Numbered from the stretch's first letter, positions 1 to 6,871 are shown. The stretch: 9,344 nt of DNA from Flavobacteriales bacterium (GCA_947472115.1 CANIZU010000061.1:1-9344); one strand, 5' to 3'. Numbers and translations: made by a program. Notes: a model not told the origin generated them from the sequence alone.

Positions 1-1161
1 GAAGCATCGTTGGTGAAGAAATTGGAGGAACTCGGAATAGGCCGTCCTTCCACATATGCACCAACCATTACAACCATTCAAAAACGTCAGTATGTTACCA
101 CCGAAACTCGGGAAGGCAAGCAGCGCAAAATTGGAGAAGTGACATTGATCGGCGCGGATATTACGGAAGAAGTTAAGGTTGAAAATTTCGGGGCGGAAAA
201 GAATAAATTGTTCCCCTCAGACATGGGTATGCTGGTAACCGATTTCTTGTCGGCCAACTTTGATGCCATCATGGATTACGGATTTACTGCATCGGTTGAA
301 AAGCAATTTGATGAAATCGCCAATGGAAATCAAGCGTGGCAGGATATGTTGACAGGTTTCTATGGTCCTTTTCATGCCGCAGTTGATACAACGATGGAAT
401 CCGCGGAGAGAGTGACAGGAGAGCGAATTCTTGGTGTTCACCCCGTGAATGGCCGACAGATGAGTGTCCGCATGGGAAAGTTTGGTCCATTTGTTCAAAT
501 TGGAGTAAAAGACGATGAGGAGAAATTGATTTACGCGAGTTTACAGCAAGGTCAATCCATTGAAACGGTTACCATTGAAAACGCGTTGAAATTGTTCGAA
601 CTACCGCGTGAAGTGATGGTGTATGAAGGCGAGGCAGTGATAGCGGGCATTGGTAGATTTGGTCCATATTTAAAGCGCGGTGAGAAGTATTTCAACGTTG
701 AAAAAGGGACGGATTTAACAGAAATGACAGTTGAGGAATGCGAAGCGATTCTGAAAGAAGCTTTATCCGGTACTCAGTTCCCGTTGCATATCACAGATTA
801 TAATGGCGTTGCTTTGGAAGTGAATAAAGGTCGTTTCGGGCCCTATATCAAATACCAAGGTCAATTTATATCTATCCCAAAAGGACAAGCCCCTGAAACA
901 GTAACTGCGGAACAAGCTGTTGCTTTGGTTGAAGCCAAAATGGCCGGAGCTGCTGCTGCAATTTTGAAGACATTTACCGAAGATGCAAACATCCAAATTT
1001 TGAACGGTAGGTATGGCCCATACATCAAAAGTGGAAAGGACAATGTGCCGATTCCGAAAGATAAAACTTGGGATTCTTTGGTATACGCAGATGTTGAAGT
1101 ATTGGTAAAAGGTTTTGTAAAAAAGCCTAAAGCCGCAGGATTCAAGTCGAAGAAAAAGTAA
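1..1161 (+). CDS. topA: DNA topoisomerase I, C-terminal part (5' end cut by window edge)
   Basis: Type IA topoisomerase that relaxes negative supercoils by cutting and passing one DNA strand. Only the last 386 residues are present. The reading frame is open from base 1 and begins EASLVKKLEELGIGRPSTYA, the well-conserved block of bacterial TopA that lies downstream of the active-site tyrosine. The tyrosine and Toprim domain are therefore outside the window. The rest of the core runs to about residue 135. It is followed by four C-terminal topoisomerase repeats, each marked by G-(R/K)-(F/Y)-G-P-(Y/F), at window residues 159, 218, 277 and 336, spaced exactly 59 residues apart. There are no Cys4 zinc fingers (one cysteine in the tail region). 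The protein ends in a lysine-rich tail (KKPKAAGFKSKKK) that probably contacts DNA non-specifically. The TAA stop is at 1159-1161. The next gene follows 43 bases later on the same strand. Confidence 0.97.
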   Translation, partial: EASLVKKLEELGIGRPSTYAPTITTIQKRQYVTTETREGKQRKIGEVTLIGADITEEVKVENFGAEKNKLFPSDMGMLVTDFLSANFDAIMDYGFTASVEKQFDEIANGNQAWQDMLTGFYGPFHAAVDTTMESAERVTGERILGVHPVNGRQMSVRMGKFGPFVQIGVKDDEEKLIYASLQQGQSIETVTIENALKLFELPREVMVYEGEAVIAGIGRFGPYLKRGEKYFNVEKGTDLTEMTVEECEAILKEALSGTQFPLHITDYNGVALEVNKGRFGPYIKYQGQFISIPKGQAPETVTAEQAVALVEAKMAGAAAAILKTFTEDANIQILNGRYGPYIKSGKDNVPIPKDKTWDSLVYADVEVLVKGFVKKPKAAGFKSKKK

Positions 1162-1204
1162 GCATCGCAATAGCGGTTCGTAAAGTTATATTGGTACGAT
1201 TCTC

Positions 1205-2143
1205 ATGATTGATCCTTCTACACTTAGGGCCATGGTCCAGTTGCTGGATGATCCTGATATGGACGTTTCTATGGCCGTTGAGGGTCGTTTGATGCAAGAG
1301 GGTGAGTCCGTAATTGATGAATTGGAAGCACTCTGGTTGAACAATGAATTTCCAGATGCTTCTCGATATATAGAGTTGGTTATCAACAAAATACAGAAAA
1401 AATTACTGCATCAACGATTCGCAGATTGGTTTGAACAAGACCAGCCTGATTTGATAGAAGGGTGGGTTCTTGTCACACAGTTGCAATATCCAGGCATTAA
1501 GCTCGTGGATGTAAAACGGCAGTTGAATGATATCAAATTGGATGCTTGGTTGTTGATGGGAAATGTTGAAAACGACTTGGATCGAATTCAGATATTGAAT
1601 CACGTTTTTTTTCAACAACAAGGATTTCATGGTGATATAAGTCAATATCATTATCCCGATAATTCATTCATTAATAGGGTGTTGGAGCGCAAGACTGGTA
1701 ACCCCATTAGTTTGTCGGCCGTATACTTATCTGTGGCTCAACATCTAGGCCTTCCCGTGTTTGGTGTCAATCTGCCTCAACATTTTGTGGTTGGACTTTG
1801 TAAAATTGGTGAAGCCTATGCAGGGGTGAAGAATGTTAAAACAGTCCCGCTGGATGAAGTCGAAAAAGTCATCTTTTATATCAATCCATACAGCAAAGGA
1901 CAAATCTTCACCAAAGAAAATGTCGATAGTTTTTTAAAAGTAGTAAATGTGACGCCTTTACGTCAATTTTATATGCCGTGTTCAGTCCAGGATATTATCA
2001 AAAGGATGCTCCGAAATTTGCATTATTCCTTCGGTGAAGCCCAAGATAAATCTAAGCGCGCTGAGGTTGCTGAATTGATGCGAATTTGCGGAATGACAGA
2101 TGAAATTTCTTCGGATTCAGTCGATAAAGACGATATTTCGTAA
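1205..2143 (+). CDS. SirB1-like transglutaminase-fold protein
   Basis: 312-residue soluble protein of the SirB1/Transglut_core2 type. The N-terminal ~140 residues are helical, including an ARM/HEAT-like acidic stretch. The recognisable domain starts near residue 148 (YHYPDNSFINRVLERKTGNP) and continues through ISLSAVYLSVAQHLGLPVFGVNLPQHFVVGL to FYINPYSKG. This is the SirB1 pattern, in which the transglutaminase cysteine is replaced by serine (Ser169). The histidine is kept (His193 in PQHF), and the third triad position reads asparagine (Asn227). The protein is thus probably not a working transglutaminase. Its cellular role is unknown; bacterial relatives sit near varied housekeeping genes. 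The ATG at 1205 fits the family's usual length, and there is no clear Shine-Dalgarno sequence, as is common in Bacteroidota. It may be co-transcribed with topA (43-base gap). No signal peptide is seen. The family is fairly certain and the function is not. Confidence 0.88.
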   Translation: MIDPSTLRAMVQLLDDPDMDVSMAVEGRLMQEGESVIDELEALWLNNEFPDASRYIELVINKIQKKLLHQRFADWFEQDQPDLIEGWVLVTQLQYPGIKLVDVKRQLNDIKLDAWLLMGNVENDLDRIQILNHVFFQQQGFHGDISQYHYPDNSFINRVLERKTGNPISLSAVYLSVAQHLGLPVFGVNLPQHFVVGLCKIGEAYAGVKNVKTVPLDEVEKVIFYINPYSKGQIFTKENVDSFLKVVNVTPLRQFYMPCSVQDIIKRMLRNLHYSFGEAQDKSKRAEVAELMRICGMTDEISSDSVDKDDIS

Positions 2144-2170
2144 CTCATTTTTGTTTATTACGGATTGGTG

Positions 2171-2202
2171 TTTGGCGGTGAAATGAAAAAACACGATTTT
2201 TG
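2171..2202 (+). promoter_or_regulatory. Probable promoter of the E2 acyltransferase gene
   Basis: TTTG (2171-2174), 20 bases, then GATTTTTG (2195-2202). This matches the Bacteroidota primary-sigma consensus TTTG-N19-21-TAnnTTTG except at the first base of the -7 box. Transcription would start a few bases after 2202, leaving a very short leader before the ATG at 2215. That also argues against using the in-frame TTG at 2200 as the start. Motif reading only. Confidence 0.45.
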
Positions 2203-2214
2203 CAGTCAATTCTT

Positions 2215-3582
2215 ATGGCAGAAAAACCCATTGTAATGCCCAAAATGGGCGAAAGTATCGCGGAAGCGACAATTATTCGTTGGTTAAAGAACGAGGGTGA
2301 TCGTGTTGAAAAGGACGAGCCCATCGTTGAAATTGCTACCGATAAGGTTGATAGTGAGATCCCTAGCACGGAAGCTGGGATTTTGGTTAAGCAATTATAT
2401 CAAGATGGCGATGTAGTTAAAGTAGGGGAGCCTGTTGCAATGATTAATACAGAGGGGGGAGCATCAGCTTCAGCACCTGTAGCAACATCCGCACCTGCTG
2501 CAACGGCCTCAGCGGCGGTAGAAACAGCAATTCCAGTGGAAGCAGCGGTCGCAGCCATCGAAAAACAAATTGAATCTGCACAACCCCTCGCCGAGCCTAT
2601 GTCAAATGATGGTGGAAGTCGTTTTTACTCCCCGCTTGTCTTGAATATCGCTCGTGCTGAAGGAATATCGATGTCGCAATTGGAGTCTTTGCCAGGAACT
2701 GGGAAAGAGGGAAGAGTGACCAAAGCGGATATCTTGGATTTTGTTGCCAATCGTGGAAGTGGAACAGCAAATGCGGCGGTTTCAGTTCCAGCGACTGCCT
2801 CTATTACACCAGCGCCAGTGTCAACCCAAACGCCAGCCAAAGTGGAGGTGAAATCGAGTATTTCATTGAACCCAGGTGATGAAATTATCGAAATGGATCG
2901 CGTGAGAAAGATGATTGCCGATCACATGGTGATGAGCAAGCATACATCGCCACACGTTACAAGTTTTGTTGAGGCGGATGTTACAAACTTGGTGAACTGG
3001 AGAAATCGCGTTAAGGATAGCTTTAAGAAAAGAGAAGGGGAGAACATTACGTTCACGCCTATTTTTATTGAGGCAGTAGCCAAAGCAATCAAGGATTTCC
3101 CATTGATCAACGTGAGTGTGGATGGCAGTACAATCATCAAAAAGAAAAACATCAACATTGGAATGGCCGTGGCACAGCAGAACGGCAATCTAATCGTTCC
3201 GGTGATAAAGAATGCGGATAGCATGAATTTGTTGGGATTAACGCGCATCGTAAATGATTTGGCGGGAAGAGCTCGTATTGGAAAGTTGGTTCCGGATGAA
3301 ATTCAAGGAGGTACCTACACACTAACCAACGTGGGAAGCTTTGGAAACGTTTTGGGTACGCCTGTGATCAACCAACCCCAAGTGGCTATTATGGCCGTGG
3401 GTGCGATTCGCAAGAAACCAGCCGTTTTGGAGACCGAATTTGGCGATGTGATTGCGATCCGACATATGATGTACCTTTCACATAGTTACGATCACCGTGT
3501 GGTGGATGGCGCGTTGGGTGGCATGTTTGTTCGCCGCGTTGCCGATTATTTGGAGCAGTGGGATGTAAATCGCGAGATTTAA
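2215..3582 (+). CDS. 2-oxo acid dehydrogenase E2 component (dihydrolipoamide acyltransferase)
   Basis: Core subunit of a pyruvate, branched-chain or 2-oxoglutarate dehydrogenase complex. It moves the acyl group from E1 through a swinging lipoyl arm to CoA. The 455 residues show the classic order. A single lipoyl domain (about 4-79) carries the lipoylated lysine in EIATDKVDSEIP (Lys44). An Ala/Pro-rich flexible linker follows (about 82-134). The peripheral E1/E3-binding domain is at about 136-176 (SPLVLNIARAEG...GKEGRVTKADIL). After a second linker comes the catalytic trimer-forming domain (about 222-455), ending with SHSYDHRVVDG, where His427 and Asp431 form the active-site HxxxDG. The lipoyl-domain sequence resembles the branched-chain type found widely in Bacteroidota, but substrate cannot be fixed from this. 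No E1 or E3 gene is in the window, so it is encoded apart from its partners, at least on these sides. I chose ATG 2215 because MAEKPIVMPKMGES is the usual family start. Confidence 0.95.
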   Translation: MAEKPIVMPKMGESIAEATIIRWLKNEGDRVEKDEPIVEIATDKVDSEIPSTEAGILVKQLYQDGDVVKVGEPVAMINTEGGASASAPVATSAPAATASAAVETAIPVEAAVAAIEKQIESAQPLAEPMSNDGGSRFYSPLVLNIARAEGISMSQLESLPGTGKEGRVTKADILDFVANRGSGTANAAVSVPATASITPAPVSTQTPAKVEVKSSISLNPGDEIIEMDRVRKMIADHMVMSKHTSPHVTSFVEADVTNLVNWRNRVKDSFKKREGENITFTPIFIEAVAKAIKDFPLINVSVDGSTIIKKKNINIGMAVAQQNGNLIVPVIKNADSMNLLGLTRIVNDLAGRARIGKLVPDEIQGGTYTLTNVGSFGNVLGTPVINQPQVAIMAVGAIRKKPAVLETEFGDVIAIRHMMYLSHSYDHRVVDGALGGMFVRRVADYLEQWDVNREI

Positions 3583-3600
3583 TTCTAACAATGTTTTTCC

Positions 3601-4338
3601 ATGTCCTTGGGGGCTTTATCTTTGATTCCCTTGGAACATAAAATTTTACAGTTTGCCAAATATATGAGCCTCTGCTTTGCGGGGTTTGCGATATTTTGCC
3701 TCGTTGATTTGTATTTATCGCCGGTAAGTGAGATTCAATATGTCCTAGCCCATGAAAGTGAGACAGGGGTTAGGGGGAAATCGGGCAGTAAATATGCCAC
3801 TTACTTGTATCGCGATAATTTCTTGCATACCATTAAGTTTTGCGCCCACAAGCCCTATCGATTGCGACCTAAGGAATTTGATACTTTGCTTGTTTATGAA
3901 AGTGTTGACAATCGGACCGCAGAAGCCGAAGCTGTACTTTTGCGTCTAAAATCTGAACGGAGCAAAAAAAACGAACCCAATACATCACATGTCAACCCCA
4001 AAGAATTGGTCGTAGAAAAAGTCCCGGTGGACCTAAAATCGTTTTATGCCTTGGAGGATGGGGATTCGATACGATTGTTTTTTAGTCCTTGGCGACATAA
4101 ACTGGTTGAATATTTGACTTTTGAAACCGATGTTTGGATGAGGTTATCATTTGACAAAATGCCGGTGTATGGCATTGAACACGAAGATTTGAAGCAATGG
4201 AATCTCACCACTTTGGTATTTGCTTGTATTATTTTGGCCCTAACATCACTCACTTGGATCATAAAGCCCTTTGAGTATTCTGTTGGGATATTTGTCTTTA
4301 ACGTGATCATTAGCGCTTTGCTTAATTGGATTTACTGA
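3601..4338 (+). CDS. Unrecognised membrane protein with three transmembrane helices
   Basis: 245 residues, family not recognised. One hydrophobic segment lies near the N-terminus (about 17-39, KYMSLCFAGFAIFCLVDLYL). A polar middle region of about 160 residues follows. Two hydrophobic segments are close together at the C-terminus (about 203-223 and 226-245), and the protein ends within the last helix. The middle region is mixed charge with a lysine-rich patch (RLKSERSKKNEPN) and then a strand-rich stretch (DSIRLFFSPWRHKLVEYLTFE). There is no cleavable signal peptide and no motif I can name. Its TGA stop (4336-4338) shares one base with the ATG of the following phosphoesterase, implying translational coupling and perhaps a joint function. 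It starts 18 bases after the E2 stop, with no promoter seen between, so it may be co-transcribed with E2. The integrity of the frame and the overlap support a real gene. Confidence 0.75.
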   Translation: MSLGALSLIPLEHKILQFAKYMSLCFAGFAIFCLVDLYLSPVSEIQYVLAHESETGVRGKSGSKYATYLYRDNFLHTIKFCAHKPYRLRPKEFDTLLVYESVDNRTAEAEAVLLRLKSERSKKNEPNTSHVNPKELVVEKVPVDLKSFYALEDGDSIRLFFSPWRHKLVEYLTFETDVWMRLSFDKMPVYGIEHEDLKQWNLTTLVFACIILALTSLTWIIKPFEYSVGIFVFNVIISALLNWIY

Positions 4339-4844
4339 TGAAAATTTTGGTCATATCGGACAATCATGGCTACGTTGATGAAGGGATTTTGCATCATGCA
4401 GCATGGGCAGACGAGGTTTGGCACGCAGGAGATTGGCTCAATACGGCGATGCATGAGGCGATAACAAAGCTCGGAAAGCCGATTATTGGGGTGCATGGGA
4501 ATATTGATGGAATGGACGTGAAAGTGGAATATCCGGATGTTCAATTGTTTGATAGGGAAGGGTTTCGGATTCTGATGATACATATTGGTGGAAAGCCTGG
4601 TAGGTATCCGGCGAACGTAAAAGACATCATAAATAAAACCAAACCCGATATCTATGTATGCGGACATTCGCATATGCTTCAAGTGCAGAGAGATCCTAAG
4701 TATAATAATCTGCTTTTTTTGAATCCTGGGGCTTGCGGTGTCCACGGATTTCATAAAGTTAGGACAGCTATTCGCTTCCAATTGGAGCCGCAAAAGATTC
4801 ATTCCATGGAAGTTGTGGAGTGGCCCAAAAATATTGTCAAATAA
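4338..4844 (+). CDS. YfcE/MJ0936-family metallophosphoesterase
   Basis: 168-residue cytoplasmic phosphodiesterase of the calcineurin-like superfamily, close in size to YfcE and MJ0936. These enzymes hydrolyse phosphodiesters using two metal ions; the physiological substrate is usually unknown. The metal-site motifs are all present and in order: SDNHG (Asp8, His10), GDW (Asp32), HGNIDG (Asn55), the histidine after the central strand (MIHIGG, His82), and GHSH (His110, His112). The C-terminal LNPGACGVHGF loop is also typical. The start is ATG 4338, overlapping the membrane protein's stop in TGATG. An in-frame TTG at 4326 would only add four residues inside the upstream gene. The overlap suggests coupled expression. 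A tRNA promoter begins within a few bases of its TAA stop. Confidence 0.93.
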   Translation: MKILVISDNHGYVDEGILHHAAWADEVWHAGDWLNTAMHEAITKLGKPIIGVHGNIDGMDVKVEYPDVQLFDREGFRILMIHIGGKPGRYPANVKDIINKTKPDIYVCGHSHMLQVQRDPKYNNLLFLNPGACGVHGFHKVRTAIRFQLEPQKIHSMEVVEWPKNIVK

Positions 4845-4845
4845 T

Positions 4846-4877
4846 ATTGGAATCATTAGAAATTAATGATAATTTTG
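4846..4877 (+). promoter_or_regulatory. Promoter of tRNA-Leu
   Basis: ATTG (4846-4849), 20 bases, then TAATTTTG (4870-4877). The second box is an exact match to the Bacteroidota -7 element TAnnTTTG, and the first matches the -33 TTTG in three of four bases. The expected transcription start is near 4884, giving a 5' leader of under 20 bases that RNase P would remove. It directly follows the phosphoesterase stop codon, so the tRNA does not depend on the upstream operon. Confidence 0.65.
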
Positions 4878-4901
4878 CATCCCGTTCTGAAAGGAATACA
4901 T

Positions 4902-4988
4902 GCCCAGGTGGCGGAATTGGTAGACGCGCTGGTCTCAAACACCTGTGGGTTCACCCCCGTACCGGTTCGACTCCGGTCCTGGGCACCA
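4902..4988 (+). tRNA. tRNA-Leu (anticodon CAA)
   Basis: An 87-base class II tRNA with a fully encoded CCA end. The acceptor stem is a perfect 7-bp pairing (GCCCAGG 4902-4908 with CCTGGGC 4978-4984), followed by discriminator A4985 and CCA 4986-4988. The D arm is 4911-4913 with 4925-4927, with the GG of the loop at 4919-4920. The anticodon loop is 4934-4940 with anticodon CAA at 4936-4938, after U4935, so it reads UUG codons. The long variable arm (4946-4960, GGG/CCC stem) marks it as leucine or serine class. The T arm is 4961-4965 with 4973-4977, loop TTCGACT. One oddity is that the second anticodon-stem pair (4930/4944) is T opposite T. The hydrolase reading frame starts four bases after the CCA. 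Confidence 0.96.
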
Positions 4989-4992
4989 AATT

Positions 4993-5832
4993 GTGAAAAA
5001 CAATCAACATTTTCAGATCAAAACTATCGACGGCCAAATGGCCGTCGATTTGTTTTTGCCCCCATCCGAAGGGCCATGCCCCGTATTGGTTTACTGCCAC
5101 GGATTCAAAGGATTTAAGCAATGGGGCCACGTCCCGCACCTACATGAGTATTTTGCCACTGGTGAATATGCTGTCATTACCTTTAATCATTCACACAATG
5201 GTGTTATTGGTGATGCCGATCGGTTTGATGCTCTAGATTTGTTTGCCGTGAATACGGTGAGTAAAGAACTAAACGACCTCGAATCGCTGGGCAAATGGAT
5301 TAGAGAAAATGGGAAAGCGTTGGGGCTCGACATCGAAAGGGTTTCATGGTTAGGCCACTCTCGTGGTGGTGCCAATGTGATTCTATTCGCTAGCCGCTGT
5401 CAAGATTACGTGGAGAAAGTCATCGCTTGGTCGCCCATTCCATCGTACCAATGGTTGTTTGAATCGTTTAACCCAGAAATTTGGAAGAAAAATCGTACCG
5501 TTTACACCACAAACGCGCGCACACATCAAGAAATGCCGCTGGATTACAGCATCTGGGAGAATTTGATGGCGCATGATGATGAATTTGATGTAATAGAAGC
5601 CGCTAGAGGACTCGGGCGACCGTTACTTATAGTTCATGGTGAAGCCGATGAAGCCGTTCCTTGTGCATTGTCTGAGCCTATCTACGATGCTTGTATTCAC
5701 AGTATCAGAATGACAGTCCCCAAGGCCGACCATACTTTTGGAATGAAACATCCGTGCACGGGGATTCAAGATTTCACCCAAGAATTGTGGTACGCGCTCG
5801 ACAATACGTTGAGCTTTTTGGAAGAAATTTAA
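4993..5832 (+). CDS. Alpha/beta hydrolase (serine hydrolase, unknown substrate)
   Basis: 279-residue cytoplasmic alpha/beta hydrolase. It shows an oxyanion-hole HG (VLVYCHGFKGFKQWG), the nucleophile elbow GHSRGG (Ser123), the acid in HGEADE (Asp219), and the catalytic histidine in KADHTFG (His247). Length and strand order fit small esterase/dienelactone-hydrolase-like members; the substrate cannot be told. Start choice matters here. GTG 4993 gives MKNNQHFQIKTIDGQMAVDLFLPP, which supplies the expected first beta hairpin. ATG 5038 would lose the first strand. The GTG lies only four bases after the tRNA-Leu CCA, leaving no room for an independent leader. A terminator-like hairpin sits at 5026-5057 inside the coding region. 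The gene is probably expressed by read-through from the tRNA promoter, with tRNA 3' processing freeing a nearly leaderless mRNA (inference). It converges on the minus-strand tsaC gene with a 3-base gap. Confidence 0.9.
   Translation: MKNNQHFQIKTIDGQMAVDLFLPPSEGPCPVLVYCHGFKGFKQWGHVPHLHEYFATGEYAVITFNHSHNGVIGDADRFDALDLFAVNTVSKELNDLESLGKWIRENGKALGLDIERVSWLGHSRGGANVILFASRCQDYVEKVIAWSPIPSYQWLFESFNPEIWKKNRTVYTTNARTHQEMPLDYSIWENLMAHDDEFDVIEAARGLGRPLLIVHGEADEAVPCALSEPIYDACIHSIRMTVPKADHTFGMKHPCTGIQDFTQELWYALDNTLSFLEEI
5026..5057 (+). terminator. Hairpin plus T-tract, probable tRNA-Leu intrinsic terminator inside a coding region
   Basis: A perfect 10-bp inverted repeat, ATCGACGGCC (5026-5035) and GGCCGTCGAT (5040-5049), with a 4-base loop AAAT. 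It is followed by the T-rich run TTTGTTTTT ending at 5057. Seven of the ten pairs are G-C. This is the standard layout of a rho-independent terminator and begins 38 bases after the tRNA. It lies within the start of the hydrolase gene, and the alternative ATG 5038 falls in the loop, so it could instead or also control hydrolase expression. Confidence 0.5.
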
Positions 5833-5835
5833 GAA

Positions 5836-6834
5836 TTATGGCTGAAAAGCCGCTCGCTGAAGTCGGTCATTGATCGCACGGCCGAGCCCTTCGTCTGGCG
5901 CCCACTCAAAATATGCAATCTTTTGATTGTCCTGATCCAGTCTACGCAAAGTGGAAAACAGATTCGATGCCGCCTGGTTGGTGTCGCCGCTGTCCGATAA
6001 ATAGTAGTGAGAACCATCCGACAAATAATAGTCAGAACCGTCCGACGAATTGTAATCAGAACCCCGTTGAGCCTCTTGTTTAGAAAAATAGATGATCGAA
6101 ACGCTAGGGTCAATATCCGCGACCTGCATCGTACTTAAAGCAATGAGCTTGCATCGAGGGCTATAATGTTGATCTAGCTGACCTGGCGCTTGAGGATTGC
6201 TATTTTGGTTTAAGTGTTCCAATACGGGAACTCCCAAAACATCCGAAATTCTCTCCAGGGATAATCCACCCAATCGAAGTACCTTCGGCGCACCGTTTTG
6301 AATGGCGATAATGGTACTCTCAATGCCTACGGAACAGTCGCCATCGTCGAGGATATAATCTATGCGATCACCCAATTGATCAGCCACATGCTGGGCATTG
6401 GTGGGACTAACGTAACCAAAAGGATTGGCACTGGGAGCGGCGAGTGGAAAGGGGAGTGTGCGCAGTAAATCGAGGGTAAGTTGATTGTTAGGCATCCGAA
6501 TCCCAACAGTTGGTTGACCAGATGTCGTTAGGTCCGGCACATTGTCTGCCTTGGGTAAAATTAGCGTCAATGGACCAGGCCAAAAGGCAAGGGTCAATTT
6601 TTGAGCCATTTCAGGCCATTCAGTGCATAAGGATTGCGCTTGGTCGATGGAAGCAACATGCAAAATCAACGGGTCAAATGTCGGCCTGTTTTTCGCCGAA
6701 AAAATCCCTGCAACAGCTGTTTCATCAAGTCCATTGGCAGCTAACCCGTAAACCGTTTCGGTGGGGATGGCTACCAATTTCCCTTTGGTGAGCAATTTTT
6801 TGGCAAGTATTAGATCTCTGCCGCGATGCTGCAT
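5836..6834 (-). CDS. tsaC: L-threonylcarbamoyl-AMP synthase (Sua5-type TsaC)
   Basis: Makes threonylcarbamoyl-AMP from threonine, bicarbonate and ATP, the first step of the universal t6A37 modification of ANN-reading tRNAs. The 332 residues form the two-domain Sua5 arrangement. The YrdC domain (about 5-200) shows IPTETVYGLAANG, the SAKNRP block with Lys48 and Arg50, WPGPLTLIL, and LAAPSANPFGYVSPT. A linker with the Sua5 signature PGQLDQHYSPR (about 217-227) leads to the Sua5 domain (to 332), which ends with the typical EGLGRAINDRLQRAA. Inside the Sua5 domain, residues 258-281 are three tandem 8-residue units not expected in the family. The gene starts 37 bases after the response regulator on the same strand, probably as an operon. 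The ATG at 6834 gives the normal family start. Confidence 0.95.
   Translation of the reverse strand: MQHRGRDLILAKKLLTKGKLVAIPTETVYGLAANGLDETAVAGIFSAKNRPTFDPLILHVASIDQAQSLCTEWPEMAQKLTLAFWPGPLTLILPKADNVPDLTTSGQPTVGIRMPNNQLTLDLLRTLPFPLAAPSANPFGYVSPTNAQHVADQLGDRIDYILDDGDCSVGIESTIIAIQNGAPKVLRLGGLSLERISDVLGVPVLEHLNQNSNPQAPGQLDQHYSPRCKLIALSTMQVADIDPSVSIIYFSKQEAQRGSDYNSSDGSDYYLSDGSHYYLSDSGDTNQAASNLFSTLRRLDQDNQKIAYFEWAPDEGLGRAINDRLQRAAFQP
5992..6063 (-). repeat. Three-copy 24-bp in-frame tandem repeat inside tsaC
   Basis: Read on the minus strand, three adjacent 24-base units encode GSDYNSSD, GSDYYLSD and GSHYYLSD (residues 258-281), followed by SGD of the ordinary Sua5 sequence. By direct comparison units 1 and 2 match at 19 of 24 bases, 2 and 3 at 20 of 24, and 1 and 3 at 19 of 24. 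Each unit starts GGTTCT and ends TCGGAY. The last unit's LSD-SGD resembles the family motif LSxSGD, so the array probably arose by repeated duplication of that site. The 24-base unit keeps the frame. Confidence 0.9.
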
Positions 6835-6871
6835 TGTATTTTACGATGATTATTGGGTGCGGAACCCTTTG

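Noticed and set aside
763..1170. Minus-strand open frame of 135 codons opposite topA
   Set aside because: Antisense to the conserved topoisomerase repeats; no plausible start signal or motif.
4332..4856. Long minus-strand open frame opposite the metallophosphoesterase (174 codons)
   Set aside because: Its translation has no recognisable motif, while the opposite strand carries a complete metallophosphoesterase with all metal ligands. It is a shadow frame.
4866..5117. Small plus-strand open frame running through the tRNA
   Set aside because: It translates straight across tRNA-Leu and then overlaps the hydrolase out of frame; the tRNA explains the conservation.
5840..5851. Small hairpin GGCT-GAAA-AGCC near the convergent gene ends
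   Set aside because: Only four base pairs, inside the last codons of tsaC, with no T-tract on the plus strand and a poor one on the minus strand. Not convincing as a terminator.
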